Source: Collinsella sp. AF02-46-1 (lineage in GTDB: Bacteria; Actinomycetota; Coriobacteriia; Coriobacteriales; Coriobacteriaceae). From it: DNA of 5,576 nucleotides. The notes beneath the pieces are model-generated. The model was not told where the DNA came from, did not search any database, and was given only the letters and a program-made list of their open reading frames with translations. The first letter of the stretch is position 1. Each line of letters opens with the position of its first letter. Location: the NCBI GenBank assembly GCA_934876235.1, contig CAKXKM010000103.1, positions 1 to 5,576 on the forward strand. The letters run 5' to 3'. Shown here piece by piece: positions 1 through 5,376 of this stretch. The position numbers and the translations under genes were made by a program.

Positions 1-10
1 CCTCGGACAT

Positions 11-53
11 GCAAAAAGGCTCGCTGCGCACTTCGTGCGGCGAGCCTTTTTGC
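11..53. terminator. Bidirectional intrinsic terminator hairpin
   Basis: Perfect 14-base arms at 11-24 and 40-53 (GCAAAAAGGCTCGC and its reverse complement) enclose an inner stem CGCAC/GTGCG (27-31 and 35-39) with a TTC loop and a two-base bulge. The arms carry five A on the left and five T on the right, so a U-tract follows a GC-rich stem on either strand. It probably ends the minus-strand larB-larC-tetR transcript, about 200 bases past the tetR stop, and also a plus-strand gene lying left of the window. Confidence 0.85.
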
Positions 54-250
54 GTCCTGCGGAATGCGCTGGGAAGTTACCCCATGCGGCCAGCTGCTGG
101 GCCTTTGTTGCGTTCGTACAAGCAACCCAACATATATATCTGAATTTGGATGGGAGGGGCTTGTTGCTGGTAGGGGCGTTGGGCTGTTGTCGATACTTTG
201 GGATGGATTGTGCTTTTGGTTGGGGCGGAACTTTGGGATGAGGGGTTTAC
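54..250. other. Non-coding interval, strongly G+T-biased
   Basis: No convincing gene lies between the terminator and the tetR stop codon. Short open frames here have no Shine-Dalgarno sequence and no recognisable protein. The segment 151-250 is 79% G+T on the plus strand (10 C and 11 A counted in 100 bases). It holds an 11-base direct repeat ACTTTGGGATG at 195-205 and 230-240, and a run of G-tracts at 152-183. It is probably the long 3' untranslated region of the tetR transcript, which would be C+A-rich, or the relic of an intergenic repeat. Confidence 0.5.
195..240 (+). repeat. Direct repeat pair ACTTTGGGATG
   Basis: Two identical 11-base copies lie at 195-205 and 230-240, offset by 35 bases. 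The second sits in CGGAACTTTGGGATGAG (226-242), which resembles CGGAATGGGATGAG (5423-5436) in the array at the other end of the window apart from a short gap. They may be remnants of the same intergenic repeat family, but the match is short and could be chance in G+T-rich sequence. Confidence 0.4.
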
Positions 251-790
251 TTAGTTGAAGAGGGGTTTTATGGCTGAGAGGTAGTCTTTGGCTACTTCGG
301 CCTTATCTGCTTGGAAGTTGTGCCAGGCCCACCATTGGACCATTCCTACGAAGCTTGAGGCTATGTGGTGTAGTAGGAAGCTTCGGTCCATGGTAGCGGC
401 GGGGCCGTTTGGGTCGGTGGGGACGGTTTCGGCTGCTCGTGACATGATGGTCTTGCGTAAGCAGTCGGCGAAGACGCGTGAGCCGGCGCCGGCTACGAGG
501 GCTCGAACGCCCTGGCGGCGCTCCCAGAGGTTGTTGAGGATATGCTCGACCTGCACGAGTGGGTCGTCGAGCGGTGTGCCATCGTCGTCGAGGGCGTGGG
601 TGCAAATGTCGCTCACGAGTTCGGACAGTAGGTCATCTTTGCTCTTGAAGAGGCCGTAGAACGTGGCCCGACCAACATGGGCGCGAGCGATGATGTCGCC
701 GACGGTGATCTTGCCGTAGTCCTCCTCGCGCAGGAGCTCGGAGAATGCTGCGACGATGGCGGTGCGGCTTTTTGCCTTGCGGGCGTCCAT
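251..790 (-). CDS. TetR/AcrR-family transcriptional regulator
   Basis: A 179-residue protein with the normal length and layout of a TetR-family repressor. The N-terminal DNA-binding domain covers about residues 8-55, with the helix-turn-helix at about 28-48 (ITVGDIIARAHVGRATFYG) followed by FKSKDDLL, a typical TetR signature. The rest is a helical ligand and dimerisation domain ending in a Trp-rich helix (VQWWAWHNF, about 141-149). The ligand cannot be read from the sequence. The ATG at 790 lies two bases after the larC stop, so translation is probably coupled to larC. A TTG at 820 would add ten residues overlapping larC, but lacks a good ribosome binding site and a typical TetR N-terminus. 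As third gene of the larB-larC unit it may regulate that operon, perhaps through the inverted repeat before larB. That link is inferred. The 3' half uses more A-ending codons than its neighbours. Confidence 0.92.
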   Translation of the reverse strand: MDARKAKSRTAIVAAFSELLREEDYGKITVGDIIARAHVGRATFYGLFKSKDDLLSELVSDICTHALDDDGTPLDDPLVQVEHILNNLWERRQGVRALVAGAGSRVFADCLRKTIMSRAAETVPTDPNGPAATMDRSFLLHHIASSFVGMVQWWAWHNFQADKAEVAKDYLSAIKPLFN

Positions 791-792
791 GG

Positions 793-1710
793 CTATGCGT
801 CCGCGTGAACGAGCAGGCAACGGAGCGTGCCGGAGCAGCCCTCGTAGGGGCGCTTACCGGCGCCGTAGCCGACGGCCTCGATGCGGTAGCGGACCGGCAG
901 GTGCTCGGACGTGCGCAGTGCGGCGACGATGGCAGCGCCCGTGGGCGTCACGAGCTCGCCGGCGACCGGTGCGGGCGTGAGGGCGATATTGCCCGCCTGG
1001 CACAGGTTGACGACAGCGGGGACGGGGATGGGCATAAGGCCGTGGGCACAGTGGATGGTGCCGTGACCCTCGGAGAGCGACTCGACCACGATGTCCTCGA
1101 TGCCCAGGTCATCGAGGCAGATGGCGACGGAGCAGACGTCGACGATGGAGTCGACGGCGCCCACCTCGTGGAACATGACGGTCTCGGGCGTTTTGCCGTG
1201 GGCCTTGGCCTCGGCGGCGGCGAGCGCGGTAAAGATGGCGAGCGCTCGACGCTTGGCGCCATCACTCAGCTGAGAGCCATCGATGATGGCGGTGACGTCC
1301 GCCAAAGAACGGTGGTGATGGTGGTGGGCGTGATGGTGACCCTCGTGGCCATGACCGTGGGCCTCATGGTCATGCTCGTGGCGGTGCTCGTGTTCGTGCT
1401 CGCCATGATCATGATGGTGGTGCTCATGCTCGTGCGTGTGCTCGGTGCCCGCTTCGTTGCCGTAGAGCCAGGCCATGTCGTGGTCGTGGTTCTCGAGCTC
1501 CTCTGCCAGCTGAACGTCAAAGTCGCAGGCGTCGATGCCATGCTTGTTTACGCGCGTCACGGCAATCTCAAAGCCGCTGACCGGAAGCGTGGCGAGCTGA
1601 TCGCGCAGATGCTCCTCGCTGGCGCCCAGGTCGAGCAGGGCCGCGACGGTCATGTCGCCGCTGATGCCCGAGGTGCCGTCGATGATAAGCGTGTGCTGAT
1701 GGTTTGACAT
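793..1710 (-). CDS. larC: LarC-like nickel-pincer cofactor nickel insertion protein, lacking the LarC2 domain
   Basis: A 305-residue cytoplasmic protein matching the first domain of LarC, which inserts nickel into the pyridinium dithio-mononucleotide to complete the nickel-pincer cofactor. Recognisable family motifs are DGTSGISGDM (11-20), FHEVGAVDSIVDV (180-192), HGLMPIPVPA (223-232), GELVTPTGAA (251-260) and a terminal GYGAGKR (281-287). Residues 91-133 form a His-rich insert with 25 His in 43 residues, mixed with Glu and Asp, suited to binding or storing nickel. Full-length LarC proteins are about 400-430 residues, with a C-terminal LarC2 domain that binds CTP. In Lactobacillus plantarum, LarC1 and LarC2 are joined by a programmed ribosomal frameshift. 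Here the frame stops right after the LarC1-type end, and tetR begins two bases later, so no LarC2 is present locally in any frame. The start is well placed: TAAGGAG (1723-1717) overlaps the larB stop and serves as ribosome binding site. It may be truncated, or its second half may be encoded elsewhere. Confidence 0.88.
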   Translation of the reverse strand: MSNHQHTLIIDGTSGISGDMTVAALLDLGASEEHLRDQLATLPVSGFEIAVTRVNKHGIDACDFDVQLAEELENHDHDMAWLYGNEAGTEHTHEHEHHHHDHGEHEHEHRHEHDHEAHGHGHEGHHHAHHHHHRSLADVTAIIDGSQLSDGAKRRALAIFTALAAAEAKAHGKTPETVMFHEVGAVDSIVDVCSVAICLDDLGIEDIVVESLSEGHGTIHCAHGLMPIPVPAVVNLCQAGNIALTPAPVAGELVTPTGAAIVAALRTSEHLPVRYRIEAVGYGAGKRPYEGCSGTLRCLLVHADA

Positions 1711-1720
1711 GAAATGCTCC

Positions 1721-2503
1721 TTAGCGGGCGCAGGACGCGCCGGCGCTCAGATGATTGATAAGACTTGCCTGGTAGGCGGCACCAAAGCCATTGTCGATAT
1801 TGACGACCGAAACGCCGCTGGCGCAGGAGTTGAGCATGGCGAGCAGCGCGGCTACGCCGCCAAAGCTCGCGCCGTACCCCACGCTGGTAGGAACGGCGAT
1901 GACCGGACAGCTCACAAGGCCGCCGACAACGCTCGCCAGGGCGCCTTCCATGCCGGCGATGGCGATGACCACCTGTGCCTGGGCAAGTTCCTCGGCATGC
2001 GCGAGCAGGCGGTGCAGGCCGGCGACACCCACGTCGTAGAGGCGACCGACCTCGTTGCCGTAGAACTCGGCCGTCAACGCGGCTTCCTCGGCGACGGGCA
2101 AGTCGCTCGTGCCGGCGCAGGCGACGACGATGCGTCCGTTGCCGGTGGGGGAGGGCTTGCCACCTACCAGGGCGAGCTGGGCGTTCGAGACATATCCCAG
2201 GTCGATGTCGTTGCCGAGAAGCTCAGCGGTGCGCGCGGCTTTTTCGGCATCCAAGCGCGTGACTAGGATGCGCTCCTGGCCGGCATCGCGCAGCGCTTCG
2301 ATAATGGCGGCAATTTGCTCGGCGGTTTTACCGGCGCCGTAGACAACTTCGCCGGCTCCCTGGCGCACCCCGCGCGAAAGGTCGAGCTGCGCAAAGCCCA
2401 AATCGGCGGTCGGAGCCGTCTGGATGCGCGTGAGGGCGTCGGCAGGGGTGACTGCTCCGCCGGCAACATCGCTCAGCAGCTGCTCTAGATCTCGCTTATC
2501 CAT
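1721..2503 (-). CDS. larB: LarB, nicotinate adenine dinucleotide carboxylase/hydrolase (nickel-pincer cofactor synthesis)
   Basis: A 260-residue cytoplasmic enzyme of the LarB family. LarB carboxylates the pyridinium ring of nicotinic acid adenine dinucleotide and hydrolyses the phosphoanhydride, giving the dicarboxylated mononucleotide that LarE sulfurates and LarC metallates. The N-terminal part holds the family segment GEVVYGAGKT (51-60). The C-terminal half is a PurE/AIR-carboxylase-like domain with near-consensus motifs: AGTSDLPVAEEA (130-141), DVGVAGLHRL (157-166), AGMEGALASVVGGL (183-196), PVIAVPTSVGYG (200-211), LAMLNSC (221-227) and VVNIDNGFGAA (233-243). Cys227 in NSC matches the catalytic Cys described for Lactobacillus LarB (Cys221). 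The ATG at 2503 was chosen because GAAGGGA lies just upstream. An upstream in-frame start at 2536 adds eleven residues with no family similarity. It is the first gene of the larB-larC-tetR unit, and no larE or larA is in view. Confidence 0.95.
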   Translation of the reverse strand: MDKRDLEQLLSDVAGGAVTPADALTRIQTAPTADLGFAQLDLSRGVRQGAGEVVYGAGKTAEQIAAIIEALRDAGQERILVTRLDAEKAARTAELLGNDIDLGYVSNAQLALVGGKPSPTGNGRIVVACAGTSDLPVAEEAALTAEFYGNEVGRLYDVGVAGLHRLLAHAEELAQAQVVIAIAGMEGALASVVGGLVSCPVIAVPTSVGYGASFGGVAALLAMLNSCASGVSVVNIDNGFGAAYQASLINHLSAGASCAR

Positions 2504-2526
2504 ATATGTTCCCTTCGACGGCGCAA

Positions 2527-2556
2527 AGTTTAGCACTCAAAGGGTATGTTTCCGAA
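2527..2556 (-). promoter_or_regulatory. Possible larB promoter
   Basis: Reading on the minus strand, TTCGGA (2556-2551) and TAAACT (2532-2527) are separated by 18 bases, giving a weak sigma-70-type promoter with a start near 2520 and a short leader containing the larB ribosome binding site. The -35 element lies inside an arm of the inverted repeat, as expected for repression. An alternative -10, TATAGT (2585-2580), lacks a good -35. Both are matched by eye to a loose consensus. Confidence 0.3.
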
Positions 2557-2581
2557 CACTAAGACAGAATTGTTCGGAAAC
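2548..2581. promoter_or_regulatory. Perfect inverted repeat, candidate operator for larB-larC-tetR
   Basis: GTTTCCGAACA (2548-2558) and its exact reverse complement TGTTCGGAAAC (2571-2581) are separated by 12 bases, with arm centres 23 bases apart, about two helical turns. Each arm also contains a small self-symmetric core (TTCCGAA or TTCGGAA). It lies between the serB stop and the larB start and overlaps a possible larB -35 element. No T-run follows on either strand, so a terminator is unlikely. The TetR protein of the same operon or a nickel-responsive regulator are candidate binders. The spacing does not match the known NikR palindrome (GTATGA-N16-TCATAC) or LexA boxes. Confidence 0.6.
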
Positions 2582-2617
2582 TATAGGACAGACTGATTCA
2601 ATTGCTAGACGGATTGG

Positions 2618-3253
2618 CTAGTCGCGCAGGATGATGTCCATGGCGAGCATCAGATTGCGCTCGTCGATGGCAAACGGGGCGGCTTCGCGCGTCTTGGGCT
2701 TGGCACAAAACGCGATGCCCGTGCCCGCGGCCTGAATCATGGGGATGTCGTTGGCGCCGTCGCCGATTGCGACGGTATGGGCCATATCGACACCGCACTC
2801 AACTGCCCAGTCCAGCAGCTGGATGAGCTTGGACTCCTTGGTCACGATGTCTGCCGCCAGCTTACCGGTGAGCTGACCGTCCACGACCTCCAGACGATTG
2901 GCCAGACAAAAGTCGATACCCGCGGCAGCCACGATCTTGTCGGCGACCTCGTGGAAGCCGCCGCTTACCACGCCGACCTTCCAGCCCTTGCTGTGTGCCG
3001 AGCGCACAAGCTCCAGCGCGCCGGGGGTAAACGTCACGCGCTCAAAGGTGCGCTCGAACACACTCTTGTCCAAGCCGGCAAGCAGCCCCACGCGCTCCTC
3101 GAGCGCCTGCTTAAAGTCGAGCTCGCCGCGCATGGCGCGTTCGGTGATTTGTGCAACTTGCTCGCCCACGCCGGCTTCCTCGCCCAACAGGTCGATGACC
3201 TCCTGGTTGATGAGCGTGGAGTCGATATCCATAACGATGAGGCGTGCAGTCAT
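2618..3253 (-). CDS. serB: Phosphoserine phosphatase SerB (HAD superfamily)
   Basis: A 211-residue cytoplasmic enzyme that hydrolyses O-phosphoserine to serine and phosphate, the last step of the phosphorylated serine pathway. The HAD motifs are all present: motif I DIDST at 9-13, with nucleophile Asp9 and acid/base Asp11; motif II VVSGG with Ser97; motif III Lys142; and motif IV GDGANDIPM at 164-172, with metal-binding Asp165. The cap segment RAMRGELDFKQALEERVGLL (39-58) is typical of SerB. It is a catalytic-domain-only form, like the short archaeal enzyme, without the N-terminal ACT-like region of Escherichia coli SerB. The ATG at 3253 is preferred: GGAAAGG lies about six bases upstream and MTARLIVMDID is a natural start, while the GTG at 3322 would add 23 residues of no family character. 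It is divergent from aspS and 114 bases upstream of larB, from which it is probably transcribed separately. Confidence 0.93.
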   Translation of the reverse strand: MTARLIVMDIDSTLINQEVIDLLGEEAGVGEQVAQITERAMRGELDFKQALEERVGLLAGLDKSVFERTFERVTFTPGALELVRSAHSKGWKVGVVSGGFHEVADKIVAAAGIDFCLANRLEVVDGQLTGKLAADIVTKESKLIQLLDWAVECGVDMAHTVAIGDGANDIPMIQAAGTGIAFCAKPKTREAAPFAIDERNLMLAMDIILRD

Positions 3254-3393
3254 GGCGGGCCTTTCCGAGTGCAGTTGTATTGGGGCACATTGTCGCACGT
3301 GGCGCGCGTCGGCGACGGCCACGGTGCGTCAATTGTTTCGTCTCCGTCAAGTCTTTGGGCAGGAGCTACTTTTTCGCGGCACATCGACGCAGG

Positions 3394-3402
3394 TGCGATA
3401 AC
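3394..3402 (+). promoter_or_regulatory. Possible extended -10 element for aspS
   Basis: TGCGATAAC fits the extended -10 pattern TGn followed by a hexamer with four of six matches to TATAAT. There is no clear -35. A start here would give a leader of roughly 100 bases before the aspS ATG. Matched by eye only. Confidence 0.25.
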
Positions 3403-3457
3403 ATAGAACGCCATGTCTGGCTGCGCGGTTTACGCAGGCCGGGTAAATCTGTACGAC

Positions 3458-3482
3458 GCCGCCCGGAACGACACGGGGCGGC
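3458..3482 (+). other. Hairpin in the aspS leader
   Basis: GCCGCCC (3458-3464) pairs with GGGCGGC (3476-3482) around an 11-base loop, ten bases upstream of the aspS ribosome binding site. A second, weaker pairing, GGTTTAC with GTAAATC (3427-3433 and 3443-3449, one G-U pair), lies just before it. Neither is followed by a T-run, so attenuation by termination is not indicated. The hairpin could affect mRNA stability or ribosome access, or mean nothing. Confidence 0.35.
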
Positions 3483-3492
3483 ACAGATCCAT

Positions 3493-3500
3493 AAAGGAGG
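3493..3500 (+). promoter_or_regulatory. Strong Shine-Dalgarno of aspS
   Basis: AAAGGAGG is a near-perfect anti-16S complement, nine bases before the ATG at 3510. It decides this start over the in-frame ATG at 3543, which lacks such a site. Confidence 0.9.
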
Positions 3501-3509
3501 ATCACTGGT

Positions 3510-5297
3510 ATGAGCCAGACCCGTCCCATCGATGAGCATTCCATGCACACCCGTACCTGCGGCGAGCTTCGCTTCGAGAACGTGGGCGAAGAGGTCACCC
3601 TCACCGGTTGGGTGAGCCGTCGCCGCGACCACGGCGGCCTTATCTTCTGCGACCTTCGCGACCGTGAGGGCATCACGCAGCTTACCTTCGACCCCGAGCA
3701 CTCCGACGGCGACGCCTTTAAGATCGCCGAGACCATGCGTCCCGAGTGGCCCATCAAGATTCACGGCGTCGTGCGCGCCCGTGGCGAGGAGACCACCAAC
3801 ACCAAGCTCGCCACCGGCGAGATCGAGGTCCTGACCGACCACGCCGAGGTGCTCAATACGTCCGTCACCCCGCCGTTCCAGATCGAGGACGGCATCGAGA
3901 CCAGCGAGGACACCCGTCTGCGCTATCGCTATCTGGACCTCCGTCGTCCCGAGATGATGGCCAACCTCAAGCTGCGCTCCGACTTTACCTTTGCCATTCG
4001 CGAGGCGCTGCACAACCGTGAGTTCATGGAGGTCGAGACGCCCTCCCTGTTCAAGTCCACGCCCGAGGGCGCCCGCGACTTCATCGTCCCCAGCCGCATC
4101 CAGCCGGGCAACTTCTACGCCCTGCCGCAGTCCCCGCAGCTCCTGAAGCAGCTGCTTATGGTCGGTGGCGTCGAGCGCTACTATCAGGTTGCCAAGTGCT
4201 TCCGCGACGAGGACTTGCGTGCCGACCGTCAGCCCGAGTTCACCCAGGTCGATATCGAGATGTCCTTCGTGGACCAGAACGACGTTATGAGCGCGCTCGA
4301 AGAGGTTCTTGCCGATGCCTTCGGCCGCATGGGTGTCGAGATGCCCACGCCGCTGCGTCGCATGAACTACTGGGAGGCCATGGACACCTATGGCTCCGAC
4401 AAGCCCGATACCCGCTATGGCATGCATCTGGTCGACCTGACCGACATCTTTGCCAACTCCAAGTTCAAGGTCTTCGCGACTGCCGCTAACGAGGAAGGCT
4501 CGGTTGTCAAGGCCATCAACGCCAAGGGTGCCGGTGCCTGGGCTCGCGCCAAGATCGACAAGCTCGCCGGCGTGGCCTCCACGTTTGGCGCCAAGGGCCT
4601 TGCCTGGATCGCCTTCCGCGAGGACGGCTCCATTAACAGCCCCATCGTCAAGTTCTTCTCGGACGAGGAGATGGCTGCCCTGCGCGAGCGCATGGACGTC
4701 GAGCCCGGCGACCTTGTGATGTTCGCCGCCGGCCCGCGCCTGCTCTCCGACGAGATCCTGGGCGGCATGCGTTCCCACATGGCCAATGCGCTCGAGATCA
4801 AGCGCGAGGGCCACGACTTCCTGTGGGTCGTCAACTTCCCGCTGTTCCACTGGGACGAGGACCGCAAGGCCTATGCAGCCGAGCACCAGCCCTTTACCCT
4901 GCCGACCGAGACCGACATCGCCAAGATCGAGGCCGACCCGCTGGCAGCCGGTTCTTGCACCTACGACTTTGTCATGGACGGCTTTGAGGCCGGTGGCGGC
5001 GGTATGCGTATCCACAACGCCGAGATGCAGATGTCCATGCTTAAGCTCCTGGGCTTTACCGAAGAGCGCGCCGAGTCTCAGTTTGGCTTCCTCATGGAGG
5101 CCCTCAAGTTTGGTGCGCCCCCGATGGGTGGTTTCGCCCTGGGCCTGGACCGCGTGTGCATGCTGCTCACCGGCTCCGACTCCATCCGCGACGTCATGGC
5201 GTTCCCCAAGACGGCCAGCGGCTCCGACCTCATGTCGGGCGCCCCGAGTGCCGTTAGCGGCGCCCAGCTCAAGGACGTCAGCCTGCGCCTGATGTAG
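3510..5297 (+). CDS. aspS: Aspartyl-tRNA synthetase, possibly non-discriminating (Asp/Asn)
   Basis: A 595-residue class IIb synthetase of bacterial type and normal length, which activates aspartate with ATP and charges tRNA(Asp). The N-terminal OB-fold anticodon-binding domain spans about 14-120 (GWVSRRRDHGGLIF at 33-46). The catalytic core begins near 135 with RLRYRYLDLRRPEM. Motif 1 lies around 171-190 (EFMEVETPSLFKSTPEGARD). The aspartate-site QSPQ is at 207-210, motif 2 FRDEDLRADRQPEFTQ at 231-246, and motif 3 GFALGLDRVCMLLTG at 541-555 with Arg548. The bacterial GAD insertion lies at about 290-430. His41 aligns with His31 of Pseudomonas aeruginosa AspRS, a residue linked to recognising tRNA(Asn), whereas Escherichia coli has Leu. 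The second reported determinant (Gly81 there) aligns near Glu94, so the prediction is partial. If non-discriminating, the Asp-tRNA(Asn) made would need GatCAB to become Asn-tRNA. The gene has its own strong ribosome binding site and terminator, and appears monocistronic. Confidence 0.97.
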   Translation: MSQTRPIDEHSMHTRTCGELRFENVGEEVTLTGWVSRRRDHGGLIFCDLRDREGITQLTFDPEHSDGDAFKIAETMRPEWPIKIHGVVRARGEETTNTKLATGEIEVLTDHAEVLNTSVTPPFQIEDGIETSEDTRLRYRYLDLRRPEMMANLKLRSDFTFAIREALHNREFMEVETPSLFKSTPEGARDFIVPSRIQPGNFYALPQSPQLLKQLLMVGGVERYYQVAKCFRDEDLRADRQPEFTQVDIEMSFVDQNDVMSALEEVLADAFGRMGVEMPTPLRRMNYWEAMDTYGSDKPDTRYGMHLVDLTDIFANSKFKVFATAANEEGSVVKAINAKGAGAWARAKIDKLAGVASTFGAKGLAWIAFREDGSINSPIVKFFSDEEMAALRERMDVEPGDLVMFAAGPRLLSDEILGGMRSHMANALEIKREGHDFLWVVNFPLFHWDEDRKAYAAEHQPFTLPTETDIAKIEADPLAAGSCTYDFVMDGFEAGGGGMRIHNAEMQMSMLKLLGFTEERAESQFGFLMEALKFGAPPMGGFALGLDRVCMLLTGSDSIRDVMAFPKTASGSDLMSGAPSAVSGAQLKDVSLRLM

Positions 5298-5320
5298 GCA
5301 AGCGGCTACATATTGCCCGT

Positions 5321-5355
5321 AACGAGGGAAGGACACGTGCCTTCCCTCGTTTTTT
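5321..5355 (+). terminator. Intrinsic terminator of aspS
   Basis: Perfect 12-base arms AACGAGGGAAGG (5321-5332) and CCTTCCCTCGTT (5340-5351) with a seven-base loop ACACGTG, followed by a T-run (5350-5355), 24 bases after the aspS stop. Confidence 0.93.
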
Positions 5356-5376
5356 ATACGCCGAGATTGTGAGGGC

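Larger units (their letters stand above)
3254..3509. other. Divergent serB/aspS intergenic region
   Basis: This 256-base interval must hold the promoters of serB (minus) and aspS (plus). No small gene is convincing. On the minus strand two TTGACG hexamers (3350-3345 and 3332-3327) resemble -35 elements, but neither has a good -10 at 16-18 bases. On the plus strand an extended -10-like sequence TGCGATAAC (3394-3402) could start aspS transcription. No T-box features were seen in the aspS leader. Confidence 0.5.

Noticed and set aside
64..258. Small plus-strand proteins of 64-68 residues at the left end
   Set aside because: No ribosome binding site and no recognisable composition; one frame runs through the terminator hairpin.
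303..605. Possible frameshifted LarC2 domain overlapping tetR
   Set aside because: The 100-residue Arg/Pro-rich product in this frame lacks any LarC2 motif, while the TetR frame has clear family signatures.
745..1707. A 320-codon plus-strand frame with Val/Met/Leu-rich stretches that look like membrane segments
   Set aside because: It is the complement of larC. The hydrophobic stretch is simply the antisense reading of the His-rich CAT/CAC codons.
2548..2581. Inverted repeat as terminator of serB
   Set aside because: There is a 12-base loop and no T-run on either strand after the stem, so an operator is more likely.
3410..3509. T-box riboswitch in the aspS leader
   Set aside because: The leader is short, and neither a conserved T-box-like sequence nor a terminator with a T-run is present.
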